Source of the DNA: an uncultured Clostridia bacterium
GTDB taxonomy: Bacteria; Bacillota; Clostridia; Christensenellales; UBA1242
Assembly: GCA_934747255.1 (NCBI GenBank)
Contig: CAKVGH010000004.1
Coordinates: forward strand, 1 to 64,000
Reading direction: 5' to 3'
Length of the DNA: 64,000 nt
Below, in pieces: positions 57,625 to 64,000 of the stretch. Each line of letters starts with the position of its first letter. Position 1 is the first letter of the stretch. The translations under genes were made by a program, and so were the position numbers. A model generated the notes under the pieces. The model saw only the letters and a list, made by a program, of their open reading frames with translations, was not told where the DNA came from and ran no database searches.

Positions 57625-57720
57625 TATACTACATATAATATCAAATTTATTTTTAATTACAAAGCATTTTGGCTATTTTACACTACATAGTTTGAAATAG
57701 TCAAGATGGTAAAATATAAA
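57625..57720 (+). promoter_or_regulatory. Promoter of first XRE gene with candidate operators
   Basis: TTGAAA (57692-57697), 17 bases, TATAAA (57715-57720). The -35 overlaps an inverted repeat GGCTATTT (57671-57678) / AAATAGTC (57695-57702). A direct repeat TAYACTACATA occurs at 57625-57635 and 57679-57689, on both sides of the divergent gap. These are likely binding sites of the XRE proteins. Confidence 0.55.
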
Positions 57721-57749
57721 TAATAGAAAAAAGTAAAGGAGCAAAAATA

Positions 57750-57998
57750 ATGATTTCATTAAATTACGCTTTTTCTACTCGTGTGAGAGAAATCTTAAAA
57801 GAGAAAAAGATGACACAATATAAGTTAGAACAACTTACTGGAATATATCATAGTACTATGAATGCTATTATGAATGATAGATGTAAATCTTCAAACTTCA
57901 AAACAATGGCATTGATTATTAGGGAACTTGGAATGAGTATTCCTGAATTTTTCAACAGTCCTATTTTTGCCGATTTTAATAATCTAGAAATTGACTAA
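57750..57998 (+). CDS. XRE-family HTH regulator, copy 1
   Basis: 82 residues, essentially a single Cro/C1-type helix-turn-helix domain (about 10-70): REILKEKKMTQYKLEQLTG-IYHSTMNAIM, then ALIIRELGMSIPEFFNSP. No sensor domain. SD AAAGGAG. It is followed at 34 bases by a close paralogue. Both probably repress the divergent region. Confidence 0.9.
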   Translation: MISLNYAFSTRVREILKEKKMTQYKLEQLTGIYHSTMNAIMNDRCKSSNFKTMALIIRELGMSIPEFFNSPIFADFNNLEID

Positions 57999-58032
57999 AA
58001 TTAAAAAATTATAAAACTTTTAGAAGGTTAAA

Positions 58033-58275
58033 ATGAAATTAAATAAAGCATTCGCATTAAGAGTTAAAGAAGTTTTGAAACAAAAGAAAATGACACAATA
58101 CAAACTTGGTCAGTTAACTGGTTTGTACCACAGCACTATTACTGATATTTTGAATTGCAAATATAAAACTCCAAATTTTAAGAATATGGCTTTAATAATT
58201 CGTGAACTTGGTATGAGTATGCAGGAGTTTTTTGATAGTAGTGTTTTTGATTTTAATAAATTAGAAATAGAATAA
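58033..58275 (+). CDS. XRE-family HTH regulator, copy 2
   Basis: 80 residues; a recent-looking tandem duplicate of copy 1 (shared KKMTQYKL-QLTG-YHST and MALIIRELGMS). Differences cluster in the recognition helix region (DILNCKYKT versus AIMNDRCKS), so the two may bind different sites. SD AGAAGG. Co-transcribed with copy 1. Confidence 0.9.
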   Translation: MKLNKAFALRVKEVLKQKKMTQYKLGQLTGLYHSTITDILNCKYKTPNFKNMALIIRELGMSMQEFFDSSVFDFNKLEIE

Positions 58276-58321
58276 AACCTTAATTTGAAAAACACCAAAA
58301 ATGATTTTCAATCAAAGAATA

Positions 58322-58352
58322 ATAAAAAAAGCAGTATTTTATGTACTGCTAT
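58322..58352 (-). terminator. Terminator of sipL-like gene
   Basis: Minus strand AGCAGTA-cataaaa-TACTGCT followed by T7. Confidence 0.84.
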
Positions 58353-58358
58353 TTTTTA

Positions 58359-59873
58359 TTACTTATGTGCGAAGTAAACTATGCTTTGTGGAGCATCTAG
58401 TGGGAATACTGCTTCTGGGTTTTGAGCCACAATCATATCTTCCCTAACATTCAAGTGCTTTGCAATATCCCACAAACTAGCGCCTGCTGGTGCAAGGTAA
58501 ATTTCGAGTGGATATGGATTTTGAGCAAGTTCTTCGGTCAAGACAATTTCCTTTACAAATGTCTGCGCTGTTTTTGAGTAGTTATTAACTCTAAACGAAA
58601 TTTCGGCTTCAATTTCAATATCCTTGCCTTTCTTTGCCTTGGCAGTTATATCTACAACATCACCACCGACAAACAAGTCATCGCCTTCCTTAACGCCATC
58701 AACATCAAGGTTAATTGCAAATGGAATTTCCACTGTAACACTATTTGTGGTTTCATCTTCGTCATCGGCTAAATAAACTACATTTGCTGTCAATATGCCT
58801 TCTACACTAACAGAGTTTTCTCCACAAACTGCATTTGTAATGTTAAGATTAACTCCGCTAATCATTAAAATTTTGCCTATTCTAGCCATATTTTCGTTGA
58901 TTTCCAAGTTGCCTTCAATGTGCTTATTTGCAAGTGCAGAATTTTCGGCATTAACAAAATATGTGTCTGTAACAAGGTTTAATTTGTGAGTTAATGAATA
59001 GCAATCGCAAGGCAGAGTACATTCCATTTTGTTTAGAACCACATATTTTACGCATACTGGAAATGTGGCTTTAAGGAAGTAGTTTTCATTCTCTTGATTT
59101 ACCTGCAACGCTACTTCGTCATATTTAAGAGCAATGTTAGTTTCCAAAACGCTATCTTTGTTTACATTTTCAGCATCAATTTCTTCCTTAAATGGAATAG
59201 TCTCGCAGAAAGGTTTATACATTGTATTTTCGCCGTCATTATAGCATAGATATGCTTTAACGTAAACTTCGCCATCTACGGTAAAATATCCTGTTCCACT
59301 TGTTACTTGCTTTACGCATATATTTGTTGATGTTAAAAGGACTTTATTTACTGGCTGTTTTAGTTCAAACTCATCTTCAACATTAAAAACTGCTTTACCC
59401 ACATCTGTTTTTGTTGTTAAAAATTGTGTATCGCTTTTTACTAGCACATTGTCGTCTGTTGGAGCAAAGGCGTCAATAACAAAATTATCTAAAACATCAA
59501 GTGTGATTTCTAGTGTTGCTTGCACTTTTACTTCCATAGAGTTTGCAGATAAAATTTGAACATCAACAACTTCTACCTTATATAAAGGTTCCATTGTGCT
59601 AGACAATGTGTTGTCTTCAAACTTTCCATTTACAGTCACTTTTTCATCAGCCGTGCAAATTTCCTTGCTTTGATTTAAGTAGCACAAAGTAAACTTGCTA
59701 TTAACCTGATAGTTTGCTTCTCCATTCAAAATTTCCATACTAGAAACATAGGCTTTGCCATCAACTCCCAAAACCTTTGCTATTTCTTCGTCATTTGTAG
59801 CCCTAATTGATAGTTCCACTGTGGTTTGAACATTGCCAACTTTTTTTCTGTAATTCGATGTAACTGTTTCCAT
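58359..59873 (-). CDS. SipL-like spore coat/exosporium morphogenetic protein (DUF3794, LysM)
   Basis: 504 residues with repeated SPOCS/DUF3794 beta domains (for example GVDGKAYVSSMEILNGEANYQVN, VEGILTANVVYLADDED and ENMARIGKILMISG) and a C-terminal LysM domain (LEIYLAPAGASLWDIAKHLNVREDMIVAQNP). SipL partners the SpoIVA scaffold in C. difficile spore coat assembly. Length and domain order match the family. No spoIVA gene in the window. Strand and terminator suggest an independent transcript. Confidence 0.85.
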   Translation of the reverse strand: METVTSNYRKKVGNVQTTVELSIRATNDEEIAKVLGVDGKAYVSSMEILNGEANYQVNSKFTLCYLNQSKEICTADEKVTVNGKFEDNTLSSTMEPLYKVEVVDVQILSANSMEVKVQATLEITLDVLDNFVIDAFAPTDDNVLVKSDTQFLTTKTDVGKAVFNVEDEFELKQPVNKVLLTSTNICVKQVTSGTGYFTVDGEVYVKAYLCYNDGENTMYKPFCETIPFKEEIDAENVNKDSVLETNIALKYDEVALQVNQENENYFLKATFPVCVKYVVLNKMECTLPCDCYSLTHKLNLVTDTYFVNAENSALANKHIEGNLEINENMARIGKILMISGVNLNITNAVCGENSVSVEGILTANVVYLADDEDETTNSVTVEIPFAINLDVDGVKEGDDLFVGGDVVDITAKAKKGKDIEIEAEISFRVNNYSKTAQTFVKEIVLTEELAQNPYPLEIYLAPAGASLWDIAKHLNVREDMIVAQNPEAVFPLDAPQSIVYFAHK

Positions 59874-59950
59874 TAAAATCCTCCTAATACATAGTTACTA
59901 ATATTTTATAAGCGTGAAAACAAAAATATTACTAGAATTTTAAGAAAAAC

Positions 59951-59977
59951 AAAAAAGGGACTAAATTTGTCCCCTTT
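59951..59977 (-). terminator. Terminator of veg
   Basis: Minus strand AAAGGGGA-caaattt-AGTCCCTTT then T; overlaps the veg stop codon. Confidence 0.75.
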
Positions 59978-60215
59978 ATTCTCTTGGATAGATTTTAACA
60001 TTACCGCAAAGCACTTCGCTGTAAGCATAACTCAAAGTTTTAAGCGGATTTGGTTCGATCGCTTCTACCGTAAAAACGCTTGGATACGCAGCCACCACTT
60101 CGGCACTAAATTTTATAATATGTTTTCTGCCTTTATTGACCGCCATATCGACAGTTTTGCCTTTTAGTTTTGCAATTTCTTCTTTTAATTTTATTACTGA
60201 TTTAATATTATTCAT
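59976..60215 (-). CDS. veg: Veg protein
   Basis: 79 residues with the Veg/DUF1021 pattern: LKGKTVDMAVNKGRKH and VVAAYPSVFTVE. A small SH3-like protein conserved in Firmicutes, linked to biofilm gene expression in B. subtilis. No SD. TATAAT ends exactly six bases before the ATG, with TTGTTT 18 bases upstream, so the transcript should start at the A of ATG. Confidence 0.92.
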   Translation of the reverse strand: MNNIKSVIKLKEEIAKLKGKTVDMAVNKGRKHIIKFSAEVVAAYPSVFTVEAIEPNPLKTLSYAYSEVLCGNVKIYPRE

Positions 60216-60221
60216 ATAAAG

Positions 60222-60251
60222 ATTATAAACATTTATTTTTTAATTAAACAA
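60222..60251 (-). promoter_or_regulatory. Promoter of veg, leaderless
   Basis: Minus strand TTGTTT, 18 bases, TATAAT; hexamer ends six bases before the ATG. The veg promoter overlaps the region after the terminator of the next upstream gene. Confidence 0.6.
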
Positions 60252-60277
60252 AAAAAATCAGCACTGGGCTGATTTTT
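60250..60277 (-). terminator. Terminator of the acidic zinc-ribbon gene
   Basis: Minus strand AAATCAGC-ccagt-GCTGATTT then T8. Confidence 0.82.
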
Positions 60278-60345
60278 AATTTTATTTTCTATTGTTAATA
60301 ATAAATACACATAAGCAATAATATTAAACTAAATAATTGAATGAA

Positions 60346-60924
60346 TTACTTTTTCTTTTTTGGCATTAAATTATCAAGATATTCATCATCGTCATCGGCT
60401 AAATCATCATCAAGGTCGTCATCATCTTCGTCTTCATCGTAATCATCATCAAGGTCGTCATCGTTTAGGTCATCATCGTCAGCCGAAAAATCTTCGTCAT
60501 CGTCAAAAGACTCATCATCGTCATCATCGCCAAAGTCACTATCGTCCAAATCTTCGTCATCAAGTGGAATGTCGTCTAAAAGTTCGTCTTCGTCTTGAAT
60601 TGAACTCATGTCGCCGATTTCGTCAGTTTCAGTTTCAGTATCGTCATTTTCAACATAACTTCTCCAAGTATCGTCTGCGTCACTTTCTGTATGACTTTGA
60701 CCGCCTTGTTGAACTTCCATTTCCTTTGCACACATTGGGCACATTTCTTCGTCTTCGTTTATAACATTGATTTTACAAATTGGACAAATTCCTTGTTCAA
60801 CTTCTTCTTCCTCGTGATTATGAGAAGCACTTAATTCCATTTTACAAACTTTGCAAAGTTTTTCTTTTTTATCAATATAATTTAGTTCACAACGTGGACA
60901 TCTAATATACTCTATTTTTGCCAT
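60346..60924 (-). CDS. Zinc-ribbon protein with long poly-acidic tail
   Basis: 192 residues: two four-Cys zinc ribbons (CPRC/CKVC and CPIC/CPMC in the first 70) and then about 95 residues that are almost only Asp, Glu, Leu and Ser, ending MPKKKK. The tail is predicted disordered, similar in charge to the acidic domain of the delta subunit of RNA polymerase or to DNA mimics, but no family was recognised. AGGAG precedes the ATG. Confidence 0.75.
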   Translation of the reverse strand: MAKIEYIRCPRCELNYIDKKEKLCKVCKMELSASHNHEEEEVEQGICPICKINVINEDEEMCPMCAKEMEVQQGGQSHTESDADDTWRSYVENDDTETETDEIGDMSSIQDEDELLDDIPLDDEDLDDSDFGDDDDDESFDDDEDFSADDDDLNDDDLDDDYDEDEDDDDLDDDLADDDDEYLDNLMPKKKK

Positions 60925-61012
60925 TTAATTACTCCTAAAAACTATAATCGCTATAAGTATATTAGTTAATTTGCATCTTGTCTACTATTTTTATGCAATT
61001 TTTTTGAAAATT

Positions 61013-61783
61013 TTATACACCTTCAAGTAACATTTTGTCAGCAACCAAAGCGATAAATTCTCCATTGGTTGGTTTTTCATTATTTGAGTAAACTTTTATT
61101 CCAAAAAGGGTATTTATATTTTCAATTTTTCCCCTATTCCACGCAACTTCAATAGCGTGACGAATGGCTCTTTCCACCTTGCTTGGAGTGGTTTCAAACT
61201 TTTCAGCAATTGATGGATATAATTTTTTGGTTATGGAGTTTATAATTTCTGGATTATCAATCGCCATTTTAATGGCTTCTCTTAAAAACTGATATCCTTT
61301 GATATGGGCAGGAATACCAACCGTTATAAAGATGTTGGTAATTTTTTCTTCTAGGGCTTTTAATTGGCTTTTATCGGCTTTAACAGTCAAAACTGATGCA
61401 TTATCATCTAGCATTGAACCAGAAACAATTTCTTCCACCCTCTTTGAAAGTATATCTATGTTGTATGGTTTAATCATATAATAACTAGCGCCCATATTCA
61501 TACTTTTTTGAATGAATCCATCTTGGCTTAATGCGGATAACACAATTACTTTTACACTACTATAATTATCTTTCAATTTTTGCAAAAATTCAAAGCCATC
61601 AACTCCTTTTAGAATAAGGTCTGTTATTACACAATCTGGCTTTTGATTTTTAATTATTTCAAAGGCTTCATCTGCTGTTTGACAAATTCCCAAAACTTCA
61701 ACATTAGATTTCTTTTGTAAATCGCTACTTAAACATTTGCTCGCTTCTAGATTATCATCAACAATTATTATTTTTGTGCTCAC
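61013..61783 (-). CDS. spo0A: Sporulation master regulator Spo0A
   Basis: 256 residues from a GTG at 61783 with AAAGGAG as SD. Receiver domain ([14 protein letters not shown], phospho-acceptor Asp in DCVITDLIL, Lys in MIKPYN). The DNA-binding Spo0A_C domain is intact ([35 protein letters not shown]). Its phosphorylated form starts sporulation. A 0A box lies 132 bases upstream, which suggests autoregulation. GTG start is noted because it may lower translation. Confidence 0.97.
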   Translation of the reverse strand: MSTKIIIVDDNLEASKCLSSDLQKKSNVEVLGICQTADEAFEIIKNQKPDCVITDLILKGVDGFEFLQKLKDNYSSVKVIVLSALSQDGFIQKSMNMGASYYMIKPYNIDILSKRVEEIVSGSMLDDNASVLTVKADKSQLKALEEKITNIFITVGIPAHIKGYQFLREAIKMAIDNPEIINSITKKLYPSIAEKFETTPSKVERAIRHAIEVAWNRGKIENINTLFGIKVYSNNEKPTNGEFIALVADKMLLEGV

Positions 61784-61808
61784 GATATATTTCTCCTTTT
61801 GTCATTTA

Positions 61809-61837
61809 ATTATCTTGACAAGAAAATGTTAGCACAA
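61809..61837 (-). promoter_or_regulatory. Promoter of spo0A
   Basis: Minus strand TTGTGC, 17 bases, GATAAT; about 25 bases before the GTG start. Confidence 0.45.
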
Positions 61838-61914
61838 TTTGGCGCATTATTCAAAGTTTTGAAAAAATAAAAAGTATTGTGCCGACACTATTTTTGGTTG
61901 AAATTGTATAATAT

Positions 61915-61921
61915 TGTCGAA
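61915..61921 (-). promoter_or_regulatory. 0A box upstream of spo0A
   Basis: TGTCGAA on the plus strand, the full Spo0A-binding consensus, about 130 bases upstream of the spo0A start. A weaker TGTCGGC lies nearer at about 61880 on the minus strand. Confidence 0.6.
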
Positions 61922-61957
61922 TATAGTCTAAATAATATACTTTTGCCTTTTTTGAAC

Positions 61958-61991
61958 ATAAAAAAACATATCAATTTGATATGTTTTTTTA
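61958..61991 (-). terminator. Terminator of the 464-residue lipoprotein
   Basis: Minus strand AAACATATCAAATTGATATGTTT followed by T4. Confidence 0.82.
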
Positions 61992-62030
61992 GATTTTTTA
62001 TTAGTGTTTTAACTGAATTTTTATACTAAA

Positions 62031-63425
62031 TTATTTTTCTTCTTCCACTTTAATATGGTCTTTAATTACCTTTCCAACTAACTTACATTCAAAATCTTCG
62101 CTTAAAGTTGTATCAATTCTAACAAGGTAGTAACCAACATTCTTGTCGTCTTTTTTGTATTCTTTGAATACATAAACATACTTACCATCAAAGTCGATAT
62201 TGTTTGTCATTGTGAAAGATAATGTGTCTGTTTCCTTATATGTTAATTTTACAAGTACTTTTGTTTTATAGTTAATCTTGTAAAGTTCGTTGTCAGCATT
62301 GTAAGCATAGATATCATCGCCATATACAGCAAGTGGAGTAAGTTTAACTTCTTCTGTCAAAACTTCAAATTCTGGCAATCCACCAGCAACTGGTTTGATA
62401 TATGTTAAATATCCACTAGCATTTTGTGTAAGCATACCGCGGTAATTTCCGCCTTCAAAATTCAATACAAATACTGCGTTATCAAATGCTTGATATGAAA
62501 TTTGCTTTTCGTTTGCAACATCGATATTTGCCTTGTTTTCACCTTCTGCTGACTTGTAATCAGCCATATAAAAGTATGCACCTTTATCGTTTGTAAGTTT
62601 TTTTGTATAGAATAACTTGTCTTGTTTGATTGTCTTAACAACATAAGTTGCATTTTTGCTAATTACAACTTCTTCCATAGACTTAATGCCGATGTAAGCC
62701 ATAATATTGCCTTGTGAAACTTCTCCGTCATCGTCATTAGCACTTCTTGTATAGTAAACATTATTTTCTGCTTCGTTTACCGATATAGAATCAATGACTG
62801 GCATTGCTACGCTTGAAACCTTTTCAATTATCTTTTGGTCGTTTGTGTTTGTGTTTACAATAACCAAGTTTGCAGTATCGTATACTACCAAATAAACTAC
62901 TTCGTCAATTTCGTAAAAAGCGAAAGAAAACTTATCAGAAGATACAGTTGTTGTGTAAATTCTGTTTACATTTGTTCCATCAAGATTTGAATAGAAGAAT
63001 GCTGTCTTTTTGAAATCAAGATTTCCTTGTGTGTCTTTTTCTGCATTAGGTGTCGCATAATAAATCTTATCGCCGAAAATATAGAAACCACCATTGTCGA
63101 TACCAACAACTTTTGGAGCAAGAATTTCTGCTTGCAAAATTCCACCTTCGTCATAAATTAGTTCGCCATTTTCGTCTAACTTTGTTCTGTATAAAGCAGA
63201 GTAATCAGCCACGCCAAATGCGTTGTCGTTGTTAGTTAAATCGCCGGCTTTTTTATATCCATTTGTAAAATACAAGTAACTGCCTTTTATAACAATTCTG
63301 TTTCCGTTGCTAGTAACTGGATCTGATTTGCTTGGTCCACCTATTAGAGCCTGAAAGCCACAACCTGTAAACATAAGTATTCCAACAAGAAAAACAACGG
63401 CTATACTCAATAATTTCTTTTTCAT
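62031..63425 (-). CDS. Lipoprotein, beta-propeller-like
   Basis: 464 residues. Lipoprotein signal MKKKLLSIAVVFLVGILMF with lipobox FTGC. Repeated blades of the form Y-x-Y/F-[T/A]-x2-[DE/N]...L-Y-x2-[KN] (SYLYFTN, DKIYYATP, NVYYTRS, KLFYTKKL, DIYAYNADNELYKIN, KYVYVFKEY) point to a beta-propeller of the DUF5050 kind. Function unknown. SD GGGAG. AGTTTATCATTTT upstream (63458-63470) is the same 13-mer as upstream of the T4SS lipoprotein promoter. Confidence 0.75.
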   Translation of the reverse strand: MKKKLLSIAVVFLVGILMFTGCGFQALIGGPSKSDPVTSNGNRIVIKGSYLYFTNGYKKAGDLTNNDNAFGVADYSALYRTKLDENGELIYDEGGILQAEILAPKVVGIDNGGFYIFGDKIYYATPNAEKDTQGNLDFKKTAFFYSNLDGTNVNRIYTTTVSSDKFSFAFYEIDEVVYLVVYDTANLVIVNTNTNDQKIIEKVSSVAMPVIDSISVNEAENNVYYTRSANDDDGEVSQGNIMAYIGIKSMEEVVISKNATYVVKTIKQDKLFYTKKLTNDKGAYFYMADYKSAEGENKANIDVANEKQISYQAFDNAVFVLNFEGGNYRGMLTQNASGYLTYIKPVAGGLPEFEVLTEEVKLTPLAVYGDDIYAYNADNELYKINYKTKVLVKLTYKETDTLSFTMTNNIDFDGKYVYVFKEYKKDDKNVGYYLVRIDTTLSEDFECKLVGKVIKDHIKVEEEK

Positions 63426-63568
63426 TTTTTTCTCCCATAAAAATAAATTCTAGATAGAGTTTATCATTTTGTATAATTATAGTCAAATCAATCACAAAAA
63501 AAACTTAAAATCTTGAAAGAAAAATATTGTCTTAATGGCAATATTTCTCATTTACATATTATTTTTAA

Positions 63569-64000
63569 TTAAATTATTTCAACCATAATATTTTCGCCCG
63601 TTTTGGCGTCTTGATAAGTTAGCCAATAACCTTTGGAAAGATAGTTTTCAGGGTCAACAGGAAGCCACTGACAGTAGCCTTCGAGTTCCTTTGGCGGAAC
63701 ATCTTTATACTCGCTTGGAACACCATAACACAAGCATTTTTCCACCCCGCCTTCATAAATCACGCCAAACACATAATAGTCATCTCCGTTTTCCACTCTA
63801 CAAAATTTGCTGTCAGGAATAATGTTTTCGAGAACTTTCTCAGGTTCTTTGTCTTGAAACATCTTTTCTACTTGCCCACTAACTTTACTAAAAAAACTTT
63901 CTCGTTTTGGCTTAATGTAATCGTTAGATTTTTTATCGTCTTCTGTTTCTGCGTAAACCTTGTCGATATAACTTTCCAGCATTTCATCTTCAAAAACTTC
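63569..64000 (-). CDS. Hypothetical protein, start outside window
   Basis: The frame runs from the right edge (reading EVFEDEMLES) to a stop at 63569, at least 143 residues, so the Met at 63982 is not the start. The C-terminal ~80 residues form a compact domain (DYYVFGVIYEGGVEKCLCYGVP, CQWLPVDPENYLSKGYWLTYQDA). The N-terminal part is charged. Family not recognised. No terminator of note. Confidence 0.72.
   Translation of the reverse strand, partial: EVFEDEMLESYIDKVYAETEDDKKSNDYIKPKRESFFSKVSGQVEKMFQDKEPEKVLENIIPDSKFCRVENGDDYYVFGVIYEGGVEKCLCYGVPSEYKDVPPKELEGYCQWLPVDPENYLSKGYWLTYQDAKTGENIMVEII

Noticed and set aside
60360..60764. Plus-strand frame coding a His/Arg-rich protein
   Set aside because: It is the mirror of the Asp/Glu-rich tail on the minus strand, not a gene.

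Overview
This window is AT-rich chromosomal DNA from an endospore-forming member of the Clostridia, most likely an uncultured gut lineage. The sporulation and germination genes spo0A, spoIIR, sleB, ypeB and a SipL-like gene support this, as do veg, a Clostridia-style uvrBA pair and strong Shine-Dalgarno (SD) sites on most genes. No rRNA or tRNA gene, integrase, transposase, relaxase or CRISPR array was found. Both window edges cut genes.

Layout. 1-2618: 5' part of a secreted InlB-repeat protein, minus strand. 3.2-8.2 kb: uvrB-uvrA. 8.5-11.6 kb: rplI followed by three tandem membrane-anchored metzincin-like metalloproteases. 11.7 kb: a DUF1540 cysteine-rich protein. 12.3-14.6 kb: rpmG-secE-nusG-rplK-rplA with a good promoter and two copies of a probable L1 regulatory hairpin; rplJ and rplL do not follow. 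14.8-17.8 kb: a membrane protein, dnaB and an unknown gene. 17.9-25.5 kb: typA, a lipoprotein, rubrerythrin, and an operon of zinc-ribbon/TM2 protein, mnmA, ABC-F ATPase and TrmH-like methyltransferase. 25.6-29.8 kb: GAPDH, an M29 aminopeptidase, a degenerate GtrB-like glycosyltransferase and class II aldolase.

30.1-53.9 kb is the unusual part. It holds a type IV secretion-like gene set: a VirB3-like/VirB4 fusion, a VirB6-like membrane protein, a VirB2-like small membrane protein, a VirD4-like coupling ATPase and a large lipoprotein. With these lie a 987-residue coiled-coil protein, a 2,714-residue anchored surface protein and a Rho paralogue whose P-loop is gone. No relaxase, integrase or replication gene accompanies the set, so it looks like a resident export or contact apparatus rather than a mobile conjugative element. 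Most of its genes have a recognisable promoter of their own, and an 8-bp motif (RTGATAAA) recurs in several of these promoter regions. A strongly folded, cloverleaf-like element lies between the giant surface protein and the Rho paralogue.

54.1-64 kb: the germination pair sleB-ypeB, spoIIR, a SLOG/DUF1273 gene diverging from two tandem XRE repressor-like genes, a SipL-like gene, veg, an acidic zinc-ribbon protein, spo0A with an upstream 0A box, a beta-propeller-like lipoprotein, and a cut gene at the right edge.
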